From Sphaeroforma sirkka (taxonomy: Eukaryota > Opisthokonta > Ichthyosporea > Ichthyophonida), in assembly GCA_001586965.3 (NCBI GenBank), contig LUCW03000191.1, forward strand, positions 55,001-75,000: a stretch of DNA of 20,000 nucleotides, in the 5' to 3' direction. Below the pieces are notes generated by a model. The model did not search any database. It saw only the letters and a program-made list of their open reading frames with translations, and was not told where the DNA came from. Each line of letters starts with the position of its first letter. Position 1 is the stretch's first letter. The translations under genes were made by a program, and so were the position numbers. This document shows, one piece after another, positions 1 to 8,877 of this stretch.

Positions 1-139
1 CGATCTCTCGATATGAGATTGTTGTCTGGCAGACCCAGAGGACACAATATACCCCCCCCTATGTAGCTCGATCGCAACCGTATACGTATCAGACTATAAT
101 TTTGCGGACTACATCAACCGCGCCGTACGCGTCTGGCGC
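1..139. other. 3' flank of gene A
   Basis: Downstream of the gene A stop codon. No AATAAA or ATTAAA is visible on the minus strand within these bases. A C8 run lies at 51-58. The transcript end is probably beyond the window edge or uses a variant signal. Confidence 0.4.
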
Positions 140-763
140 TTAAAGCACCTCGAGCATAACCAAGTCACAGAAGGGGTTTAGCAACTTTTCGAAATAAATC
201 GTCTCCTTCGCACCCGCTGGGAGTGTGTTTCTGCCTAAACCTGTGCCTTCCCAGGGTAGACCCCAATACTCGATGTCGTTGAGGTAGTAGTCTGGATTGA
301 TGTTGGCGTAGTCTAGGCGCAACGTGGACCCGTAGGGCTGGGTGACGCCGTACTCGGCGATGCACTCGTCAATGCTGCCCGCATTTTTGGAGCCAAAATT
401 AGAACCCTGCGCCATCATTCCCTCGACGTCCTCCTGCACGTATTCTTGAGGCATATGGTGGAGTGTTACCGTTGAAGATGCGTATGGCCTGCCTCTCGCC
501 ATACCCATCTTCATCTGCTGGTTGTTGGGGCAGTAGGCGCACTTGTTGAGTGCGTGGACCTGGGCGTACTTCTCGGGGAGTGACAGGAGCTTGTTGTCGA
601 CGTTCTGGGTGAAGGTTGTGAAGTCCGAGGCTTTGCGGCACACGTGCTGGTCACGGTGGACAGTGTTGGGAGTGTACGCCCACTCGGCCGCCTGCATTCG
701 GATGTTGAGACCGCTTGACTGGACCTTGTCGAGCACCACTACCTCGCCTAGGGAGACATCCAG
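140..763 (-). other. Core of the C-terminal discoidin/F-type-lectin-like domain of gene A
   Basis: The segment translates as a discoidin-like core: [16 protein letters not shown], then [15 protein letters not shown], a cysteine-bearing insertion with CAYC, and a last strand [22 protein letters not shown]5/8C and F-type lectin domains typically have a W-x-[DE]-V-[DE]-L strand near the middle and an LCEVEVY-like last strand, and the pieces here match that order. The insertion makes it longer than a standard domain of about 140 residues. The key sugar-binding residues of F-type lectins are not clearly recognisable. An earlier stretch (about 1630-1690, [12 protein letters not shown]) may start a second, tandem discoidin-like domain. 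This is motif reading, not a profile search. Confidence 0.5.
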
Positions 764-3700
764 GTAGTTGTTAGTGGCGTACACTGGATCTACAGTGTCC
801 ACCAGACCGTAGTCTACGCGTCCATTGAAGAATGCCTCGGCGGCAATTCGTCCGGCCAGCCATGTGCGGGGCTTGTCGGCATACTGATTCTTCTGGGGAC
901 TGATCCAGTTCGGGTAGTTTGGGTAGATAGTAATACCCCAAAATGTTGGAATTGTGTATGCATCCATAATGGCCCATGGGGTGTCGACGTACTGATTATC
1001 ACGCATCACATATGCGTTCCAATCCAGTTTGCGGTTGCCGTGGGCAGGTCCGACGACTCTGTTTGGAGAGTAGTTGGCAGATGAGTACACCAAGATATGA
1101 AATTCAGGGATATGCTAGCAGGAGATTGGCAGGCCGGCACAAAGGAAGAAGGCTACAAAAGCTACAAAGGTATGGTCGTTAGAAAAAGACTGCATAAAAA
1201 AGGCTATATTTGAACAGTGTGGTGTGCTTCAGTTTGACGACGTGTGATGCAGTGTGGTGTACTTCAATGTGACGACTATATAAATTCGAGTAATAAAGGC
1301 TATAGAGATATTGCCGTTTTTTCATTCGAGTAGTCGAGTTGTGTGATGCAGTGTGGTGTGCTTCAGTGTGAAGACTATATAAAAGGCCATAGTTCTTGAT
1401 TATTCGAACGCAGCGTTTTGCAGAGTTGTGTGATGTAGTATGGTGTGCTTCAGTTTGACCTGCATGTTATCGTGTGCACGTACCCGGAGAGATAGTCGGC
1501 GAATCCGTTGAAGCGGCCACCGTTCTTGCGGAAGTGGGTGTTCTGCTTGCGGGTGCCCCATGTAGATGTGGGTGAGACTGATGTGCTATTGAAGCGTATC
1601 CCGGTGTTGATGGCATCCACGGGGGTACAGGTTGAGGTGTCGCCGTCGCTGAGCACTTCGCTGATGTTGTTGCCGTATCTGTCCTTGACCGCGTATCGGT
1701 GGACCAGATTCTCGCGGCAGAATCCGGAGTCGAGCACACAGTTCTTCCACGATGTGCACATATGCGCGTCGCATGTCGTACATCCCATACCGTAGGTGGC
1801 CTCGCACTTCTGGCACCGCCCCGGGACAACGGCAGCAAACCCAGGCTCACACTGGGCGCAATCATCGCTCAGGACTGAGCACTCACTCGCACAGCCCACC
1901 ACGTGGTCGGGGCAGGGGCGGGTCTGCGACAGTTGGTTCCAGTAGAGTGCGCCGTTGTTCACAGCACTGCTGGCGAGCGTGTGCGTCAGCATCTCGGACG
2001 TGGACATCGCGGCATCGGGTGTCATGTCTTCGGATTCGCTGATTCCGTTGAGCGTGGCGCTGAGGGTCACCGCAGAAACGTTCACCTTGGATATGCCTTT
2101 GGTTTTGAGGCCAAACGGATCGAAGCTGATGACTTCGCGCACAGACCAGTGATTGCACATGGTGTCGCCAGACTTGGCCTTGATGGTGATGTAGCACTTC
2201 TTGCCCTTCAGATCGTAGCGGCACAGGTCGTTGTCCTGGCCCGGCGGAGCTCCAGGAGAGTACGCACCCATGTGCACCAGTTGGAAGTTCAGCGCCTGGC
2301 GCGAGCCTTTGCCCAGCGACAGCTGTGGCACGGCGTCCATGCGGCTGTCGCGTGTGTTCCACACCACCTCAACTACTCCGAATTTCAGGCCATCCTCTGC
2401 ACCGTCCCGGTTTTCCACGGCGTCGCAGTGCTGCTCGACCTTAATCACCTCCAGACCGCCGTCGGTGTCAGCGGCACTGTGGCCATCGGCATCGGCGTCA
2501 ATGGAAATCATTACCACCCCATCGGCCAGCACCTTGCCCATGTACATCTCATCCACGCCTGTAAAGTCCAGGTGCTGGTTCCAAGGATCAGCCCAATAGA
2601 ATGTGGAGTAATAGCCTCCAAGGGTTTTCCAATCGGAGCGGCTGTATCCGTGGTATGAAAGGGCATGAGGTGATACGGGATCTCCTATCAGCACCTCGGT
2701 GGTGTTGCCGTCAGTGTTCCACGACAGAGTTTTGGGCGTTGTGCGAAGTCCATCGGCGTACATGGTGCCCGAGGAGCGGACAGGCTGACTATTTCGGCGT
2801 GTACAATGTCGTCGGTGGGCGCCACCACTGTATCGGGGTTACAGGTGTCGGGGAATACTTTGTGAGCATGCAAGGGGACGAGATTGGTGCGAAGAGACGA
2901 GGTTGATGCTAATCATTTTTTACGGTCGGTGCTTATAGTTTCTAACACTTTTCTAACATTTCTAACACACAACACACTGTGAGTATTTCATGTGGGTATT
3001 AGTACATTATGGTGGGTATTAGCACACTATGGCAAGTAGAGTATGAGGAAGCGAATGGTATGTTGCTAGACGGTAACAGAACATTACAAAATAACGCGGC
3101 ATAAAATGGAGCATGACATGAAAGGCAGCACGGCACGACACGAAAGGCAGCACGGCATGAAAGGAAGCACGGCATGGTATTTGTAATTCGGAGGGCGCAT
3201 TGATCGTTCGAAGTTTGCAATGCACAGTGGGCACATACTGTATTTGCATAGGCCTTCAGTGGCGTCTTCGGAGGCGGAATAGAGATGACTGTCTGTGACC
3301 TTGAGCGCAAGAGTTTCGGTAACGACCTTGCCATCCTGTACCCAGAGAGGCTTGGACCGGACAGTGCCTTCGAACTGGCATTTAAGCGTATCCATATCCC
3401 ACTTGTTGATATTTCTACCAACCGGCTTGGCAAGACGCAAATTGAAGCCGAACTCGACCGAGGCTCTCGGTTTGATTATATCGGTCATGTGCTCAGACTG
3501 GACAACCACCTGCGCGGGATACAAGGTGTCACACGTGAGCTTTACATCCACCACTCCATCAGCCTTGCCCGTATTCTGGACAATAAACACAACGTAGGCC
3601 TGGTCGTCCTTCTGGCCATCCGCATGCTGAATGAATTCAAGCTGTCTGGGGGCTGCGATGGAGAGCACTGGTTCTTCGATACGCACACCGTCCACTACCG

Positions 3701-5666
3701 CCTTCATGTTGATTACATGTGAGGGGATCGTGAACCTAATTGTGCCATCAGCGTTGAGGACCTTGTCGTCGTATCGGCCCAGGTGTCGAGGGTGGTGCAG
3801 AACCAGCTTGCCAGTTTTGTCATCCATCTCTGCGCGAGCGTGTACCTCACCCCATTTGTTCTCATAGCCGCCGGCGAGCTCGACCTTGCCGAATGGCTTG
3901 TAGGCCTCAGGTGAGGCCTGAAGCCCACTGATGGTGTTCTTCATGCAGTGGTCCACGGGGGTATCACACGTCTCGCTGGCGCTGCTGGGGATATAAAGAA
4001 TACCTCCACATGCATCCGCCAACTCCAAAAATTCCCTGTCAGTGAACAGCAGTTGTGTACCGTCCACAGGCACTCCAGTGTTTGCGTGCACCTTTCGGGC
4101 CACCAGTAAGGAGCTGACGCTACGGGATTGTGCCGCCAGGGAATCCTCCAGCGAAGGCACAATCTGATCCGCGTCGGCATTCACGGACGAGAAGTATACG
4201 CTAGCGGGCCCAATCTGAGTAGCAGAATTGATGGCCACTTGCTCGTACATATCTTTGGCGCCTAAGCTGGCTGCAAACGGCGAGGTGTACTGGATTGCCT
4301 GACCCTCGACGGGCGCGAGTAGCTCGTACCGGTATCCGTCAGCCACTTCGATGAAGTAGTGATTCACATTTGCCTTCCATGGGCCGAAGAGTTCGTTGCG
4401 CAAACTGCCGGCCGCACATTGGATCGAATCAGTATTGGTATAGTCATAGGTGGCACCAGTCATGTACTGTCCAGTTGCGCTCTGCGACACGTGGGTTCGG
4501 TACACTGGTGGTGTGGCAGCGAGCACCTCCATGTCGAGCGCAGCCACCACGTCCCCAACGCGGACGGAGAAGTACTCCACATCAATGTCGTACCAGATAT
4601 CCTCTTGACCGGATTCTTCGCCTTTTACGAATGCGCGAATACGCCCATCTAGCGTGTACGTACCGAAGTTGGCGGGGTCAATAGCCCAGTCAATCTTCAA
4701 CTGATTGGTGATGGGATCGAATACGTACTTTTCGTTGAGCACTGGAACGTCCATAGGGTGGCTCTCATCAGCACGGATGAAGGGCACTGTGTAATTGTTT
4801 CGAATGATTCCGTCGTCCACAAACCCAGCCTCAGACTCGGGTAGCCCATGGTAGTACATGTTCTCATGAAATGGACCTCCAGGGCACAACGGAGCGGCTC
4901 CAGATGTGCCGTTGTTGAGATTAGGCATGATATGATGATATATCTCAGGTACGGCGGCCATGTCGTACACGAACTGTCCGTTAGAGTGTAGAGTAGACTT
5001 CCAAGCGCTCTCAAATTCATGCGTATCGACGCTGAAAGCTCCGGGGAAAAAGTAGAAGGCTTCTTCGTCCAGCTCAGTACCAACTTCTCCTGTGTCGAAG
5101 CGGACTACAAGTCGGAGATTATTGACACCATTCTGGAGACCATCGGGGCTGGGCACTGATGTATCATTTAATTTGACAGCACGGTTTCTTTGCAGCTTAG
5201 CCAGATCATAGTAGGGTGAAGGACTCGAGAATAAATAATCGCTGTCCCACCTTGGCACTTCAGGTCGTATAATATTAGTGTTCTCTGAGACCGGGGTATG
5301 GTACATGTTGGTGTAGGTCACATTTGTGGCACGATAGACCTGGGAGTAGTCAGAGTTCACTAAGTTCATGAAGCTCCCATACTGTTCTGTATGATGCTGC
5401 ACCCATTGGTCGAGCTTTTCGGTAGAATTGAGAGCAGGTTGAAATCCATTTAGCACATCATCACGCCACACTGACTCAGCGTCAATCTCAGCAAGGTTAA
5501 CTCCTCCCGACGTTTCAGATGCGTGGATCCACTTATCTCCATCGTTGATCTGGAGAGAAAAGATCACACTTCACGTAAGCATAAAGCTAGACTCATTCAA
5601 AGCTTAACCCATCCAAGCATATACGCACATGTATATATATATATATATATATTTATATACATACAT

Positions 5667-5725
<59 letters not shown>

Positions 5726-5812
5726 TTTACACTCGTGTGTGTATATTTGTATATAAAGTATGTGCAAGTGCACATACACGCATTTACAGGACAGTTAGAA
5801 AGCACATACACA

Positions 5813-5850
<38 letters not shown>

Positions 5851-5891
5851 TATAGATACAAACAAACACACACACATGTACAATTCACGTC

Positions 5892-5942
<51 letters not shown>

Positions 5943-6204
5943 TTATATATATATATAATATATCTATACAACGATCATTTATGTGCACACATACCGAGTG
6001 TTGAATATCGAGAACCAGGACTACGGTACCATTGTCGAATCTGTAAATGACCTGTGATTCGAAGCTATCCCATGGGCAATTGACGAGTTGAGTATCTCTG
6101 GCATTCAGCAGAGGCTCTATAGAAGCGGTGTCTGCATTGACGAGAAGGCTAGGTGCGGTCAGCGTGACTGCAGCGATGATGGCTAGGGGTCTAGTAGGCG
6201 ACAT
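140..6204 (-). CDS. Gene A: large secreted cysteine-rich protein with C-terminal discoidin/F-type-lectin-like domain
   Basis: The exons are 5995-6204, 3239-5549, 1480-2908 and 140-1114. Phases join as 0, 1 and 0. Donors are GTATGT, GTATGT and a weak GTGCAC; acceptors are TCTCTCCAG, GATTAG and TGCTAG. The total fits about 1641 residues once one missing base near 2765-2800 is allowed. Residues 1-24 are a signal peptide ending VNA. The ectodomain (about 25-1170) has many NxS/T sites and an Ig/CARDB-like stretch near 705-800 (QNTGKADG, then paired cysteines). Residues about 1172-1239 are cysteine-rich with CxxC pairs. From about 1400 a discoidin-like fold is suggested by [15 protein letters not shown] and a terminal FCDLVMLEV strand before TAA. 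No membrane segment or GPI signal is visible. Gene B is its paralogue, divergently transcribed. The extracellular adhesion or coat role is inferred. The N-terminal bulk matches no family I recognise. Confidence 0.8.
1115..1479 (-). other. Gene A intron 3, filled with imperfect 43-bp repeats
   Basis: This intron lies between exon 3 (ending at GGG TAC) and exon 4 (starting CAT ATC CCT). The acceptor TGCTAG is the only one that leaves exon 4 open, and it forces phase 0. That requires the weak donor GTGCAC four bases downstream of a better-looking GTACGT. Either the weak donor is used or a tiny exon is missing. Confidence 0.55.
1217..1459. repeat. Imperfect repeat, about 4 copies, in gene A intron 3
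   Basis: Related copies lie at 1217-1240, 1242-1284, 1341-1383 and 1428-1459. Each carries GTGGTGTGCTTCAGT or a near variant, and the two longest end in ACTATATAAA. Copies are unevenly spaced with AT-rich spacers. The last copy overlaps the region just past the exon 3 donor. Confidence 0.8.
2992..3031. repeat. 20-bp tandem duplication
   Basis: Two adjacent copies of GTGGGTATTAGYACAYTATG, differing at two positions, inside gene A intron 2. Confidence 0.85.
3115..3175. repeat. 22-bp tandem repeat, 2.8 copies
   Basis: Copies at 3115-3136, 3137-3158 and 3159-3175 share GAAAGGCAGCACGGCA with one or two changes. It lies inside gene A intron 2. Confidence 0.85.
5632..5722. repeat. (AT)n microsatellites with an AC-rich interruption
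   Basis: (AT)n at 5632-5652 and about 23 AT units at 5677-5722, separated by a CACACA stretch. Intronic in gene A. Confidence 0.95.
5815..5957. repeat. (AT)n microsatellites in gene A intron 1
   Basis: AT runs at about 5815-5846 and 5896-5934 with a further degraded run to about 5957, separated by an AC-rich segment. Confidence 0.95.
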
Positions 6205-6222
6205 TTTCAGACTTGACCTCTG

Positions 6223-6280
6223 CCTCGACGGTTCGAGTCAGTCAGTTTTCACCTCGATGGTTCAAGTCAGTCAATTTTCA
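6223..6280. repeat. 29-bp tandem duplication just upstream of the gene A start
   Basis: Copies at 6223-6251 and 6252-6280 share CCTCGAYGGTTCRAGTCAGT and end in TTTTCA, differing at about three positions. They lie 19-76 bases upstream of the gene A ATG, so probably in its 5' untranslated leader. Confidence 0.85.
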
Positions 6281-6435
6281 ACGAAATTAGTACGAATTGA
6301 CAAGTGAATGTTGGTTGTCACACTAAGTTGGACGTATTGAGGGGTCGATTATTGTACTACCACAAAACTTCCGCACTTGTACAAGATGTCTTGTTTCAAG
6401 CGAGAAAAGTGTGACTGTCTTAAAGAAATCTGCCC

Positions 6436-6446
6436 CTTATATAATC
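6436..6446 (-). promoter_or_regulatory. Candidate TATA box of gene A
   Basis: The minus strand reads ATTATATAAGG, about 235 bases upstream of the gene A ATG, which would give a leader near 200 bases. It is the best TATA match between 6205 and 6700. No experimental support. Confidence 0.45.
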
Positions 6447-7120
6447 TCAGTGCAGTCAATTTAGTCATACATGAGCAACCAACTGCAACGGGCAATTTAC
6501 GTTTATTCTTGAAGTCTTAAGCTCTGCTGCCGTTCATTTTTCCTCTTTTATTACTTAGTACACTGTGGTGGCAGACAACGTTTTTGAAGCGACAATACTT
6601 TGCTACATACTCTTGCACGCCCATGGCCATATCGAGTGTACGTGGGAGTGTACCGGAATGGTCAGATCAAATTCTTAATGATGTTCAGTATTTTCGTTCA
6701 TTGTATTTGGGTCCTGTCCAGGTCTCATAATTTTCTAGTTATCTAGTTTTGTTAGCTCACTATCGATAATAATCACATTCAATTTCTCCCTGACGCTCTA
6801 GGAGTCGAGTATGCTCAATTCGTTGCCAGTGAAGTAAAATTAAAAACTCAACCATCCACCTACAGTGCGCTGTGTAGACGGAGCATATCTGTAGAGACTC
6901 AATACTACTCAGTATAGAGGATTATGATTGTCGATGCAAATATTTCCGTTTCACAAGACACAACCCGCCCAGAGAGATCGCATAATAATGAGAGTGAAAT
7001 GTCAAGAGTAGAGTCCCAGCGAGAATCGTGTAGGACGTCTCTGGCACCTCACTGTGACTTAGAGTGAGCCCACTCAAGTGTGAAGTGATGAGTCAAGTCT
7101 CAACAGTCAAACACTAAATA
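6447..7120. other. Intergenic stretch, no gene seen
   Basis: AT-rich, with frequent stops in all frames. No RNA gene or long open frame could be supported. The right end (about 7010-7110) has scattered GAGTC/GTGA motifs that resemble the repeat array that follows. Confidence 0.5.
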
Positions 7121-7373
7121 TTTTATAACAGTACAGTTAACACTGTGACTGGAGTCATTGGACACTCCTGCCTCCACCCACACCAGAGTTAGAGTAATTT
7201 ATAACAACAGTAACAGTTAACAGCTAACACTGTGACTGGAGTCACTGGACACCCCCTGCCTTCACCCACACAAGAGTTGGAAAATTTTATAACACCAGTA
7301 ACACTGTAACAGTTAACACTGTGACTAGAGTCACTGGACACTCCTGCCTCCACCCACAAAAGAGTTAGAGTAG
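7121..7373. repeat. About 87-bp tandem repeat, three copies, in the shared upstream region
   Basis: The conserved block AACACTGTGACTGGAGTCA starts at 7139, 7226 and (with one change) 7315, giving periods of 87 and 89. Each copy continues with GGACAC-CCTGCC-CACCCACA and then AGAGTT, followed by a TTTATAAC-rich spacer containing AGTTAAC. The array lies almost midway between the divergent genes A and B. Confidence 0.9.
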
Positions 7374-7545
7374 GGAAGAATCCATACTCCTACACTCCAC
7401 TCCTCACTCCTGACTCCACACTTGACACTTGACACTTCACTTTGTCACAGTTCACTCCCAATTCCCCAATCGGCAATTTACGTCTCCGAAACAAACTTAC
7501 TTTGCATCAGAAGTTCAGAACTTCAGAATGCACGATCTATTGATG
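7374..7545. other. CT-rich intergenic stretch
   Basis: The plus strand is dominated by ACTCC/TCACTC-type motifs to about 7460, including CACTTGA repeated in tandem near 7420. Nothing gene-like is seen. Confidence 0.4.
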
Positions 7546-7598
7546 TTTTTTTTTTCGTGCTTTTTTTTTTGGGGGGGGGTGGGGTGGTTAGTTTGGGT
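7546..7598. repeat. Homopolymer block T10-CGTGC-T10-G9 with further G runs
   Basis: T runs at 7546-7555 and 7561-7570 are followed directly by G9 (7571-7579), then GGGG, GG and GGG. The G-rich part (7571-7598) could form a G-quadruplex. The long reading frame through it encodes only F, G and hydrophobic residues and is not a gene. Confidence 0.85.
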
Positions 7599-8783
7599 TT
7601 GTTTTTGAATGTTTTATGTATTTACCTCGTAGCCTTCTTGATAGGCATTCTCTTGTTTTTGATTCAGAAATCAGACCGATCTAAAATAACGCACCGGCAA
7701 ACCGGCGTACCGGCGGCGGCGCACCATAAAGCCCGCCACCAAGTTACAAACCCCGGGCGGAGCTGGGACCCGCCTTGCACTTGGGTTCGAAAATAGAAAG
7801 ATAAAAATCAGACCAGAAATTCATAGAGTGGATTTCCGATTATTGAAGCCACTTTGTGTCTAATTTTCAGTAGGCTATGATTTTGCCCTAAATTTTGTCA
7901 AACCGTCGTAGATTTTTGGTTTGTAAATACATAAAAATCAGTTTCAACTTCGTTCAACACGACTGGATTCGGGACATTGCAAAACATATTTTCCTTTTGT
8001 ACTACCAGTGTGTACTGGGCCGCTGGCAGACAATGCACCAAATAATCCACTCACTGACCACTGTTGACTGTCCAGACGACAGTGACCAGAATCCAGAGTC
8101 CAAGACTCCAGACTACACTAAACTCCAGAGTCACCAGTGACCATTGGTCTGACCAGACTGCTAGAGTGCTGGTCTTTGCTCTTCATATTTGTATTGTTTT
8201 TGTTTTAGCAAACCAAAATGAAGAACGTAATCGAGATCTGGAATTTCAGGATCTCAATCTTGAATATGTATTTATTCTATTATCTGTCTGATACTGTGAT
8301 ACATAGACTGATAGTTTTTTTTAATGTAAATATTTTATTTTTAAAAACAAAAAGTGTAAAGTGTAGAGTGTATTTACTATTTAGAAATAGAGAGTATAGT
8401 TTTTTGAAAACAAAAGTAAAATACTCGACAATCACCGTCGATAATGGATTACCATGAAGTAAACATAGTCAGAACAATAACAATAACCGTGGTGTGAGAA
8501 ACTTTTACAGCCTTTTAGAGAAGTAAACAGTACACCGTTTCTGCTGACTCAAAACAAAATCCAAGAGTTGAAACACATTGTACTGTACCGGAATGAAGGG
8601 GAGAGACGTCGCCTATGTGACGTTACGTTGTGAACGGCAATACAAGTCGTCTCCCAGGCCACTCCAAAAAAACAATAGCTTAAAAGCACGGGATATCACA
8701 TATATTAAACCACTTCCATACTGAGTGACAAGTAAAAGTATTGGAGTTTATTTCCCACCTACACAGATCACTCTAAGAGGTGC
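7599..8783. other. Intergenic upstream region of gene B, no gene seen
   Basis: Contains a short GC-rich island (about 7690-7790, with CGGCGGCGGCG), a stretch rich in CCAGA/GAGTC motifs (about 8040-8160) and an A/T-rich stretch (about 8300-8430). Open frames are short and have no recognisable protein content. A TGACGTTACG element (near 8617) is CRE-like but unsupported. Confidence 0.45.
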
Positions 8784-8784
8784 A

Positions 8785-8796
8785 TATAAATATAAA
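8785..8796 (+). promoter_or_regulatory. Candidate TATA box of gene B
   Basis: TATAAATATAAA lies 82-93 bases upstream of the ATG at 8878. A start site about 30 bases downstream would leave a leader of roughly 60 bases. Confidence 0.5.
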
Positions 8797-8877
8797 CTTA
8801 TTCTAGGCACTACGAGTTAGCTGTTAGTCCAAAAATATAGGGGAGGTGTCCAGAAGCGTCGCTCAATTCATCACAGG

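Larger units (their letters stand above)
2910..3238 (-). other. Gene A intron 2 with three separate short tandem repeats
   Basis: Bounded by donor GTATGT (from 3238) and acceptor GATTAG (ends 2909), phase 1. It contains TTTCTAACA three times (2939-2967), a 20-bp unit twice (2992-3011 and 3012-3031), and a 22-bp unit in 2.8 copies (3115-3175, core AAAGGCAGCACGGCA). Confidence 0.75.
5550..5994 (-). other. Gene A intron 1, rich in AT and AC microsatellites
   Basis: Donor GTATGT follows the signal-peptide exon (from 5994). The acceptor is the strong tract CTTTTCTCTCCAG (ends 5550), phase 0. Nearly all of the interior is AT or AC dinucleotide repeat. No coding potential is seen; open frames there are only runs of YIYI or TH. 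Confidence 0.85.

Noticed and set aside
1903-2658. A 251-codon plus-strand frame opposite gene A exon 3.
   Set aside because: It is the antisense shadow of a GC-rich exon whose minus strand has clear cysteine-rich protein content and fitting splice phases.
3390-3700. HAP2/GCS1 gamete-fusogen-like domain in gene A (NTG motif, a cysteine before and after, IKPRASVEF).
   Set aside because: The pattern is that of a generic Ig or CARDB-like beta sandwich. Gene A has no visible membrane anchor and lacks the rest of the HAP2 cysteine pattern.
5523-6004. YIYI-type reading frames around 5523-6004.
   Set aside because: They are microsatellite translations inside gene A intron 1.
7690-7790. GC-rich island with a GGTTCGAAAAT sequence resembling a tRNA T-arm / B box.
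   Set aside because: No matching A box, acceptor stem or cloverleaf could be built around it, so neither a tRNA nor a tRNA-derived SINE is supported.
7422-7796. A plus-strand reading frame of 124 codons.
   Set aside because: It runs through T10 and G9 homopolymers, its hydrophobic middle is produced by them, and it has no recognisable protein content.
6649-8595. The 12-mer TGTACCGGAATG occurs at 6649-6660 and 8584-8595, upstream of each divergent gene.
   Set aside because: In a 2.7 kb region a shared 12-mer has an appreciable chance of arising at random, and both copies have the same orientation rather than mirroring the divergent genes.
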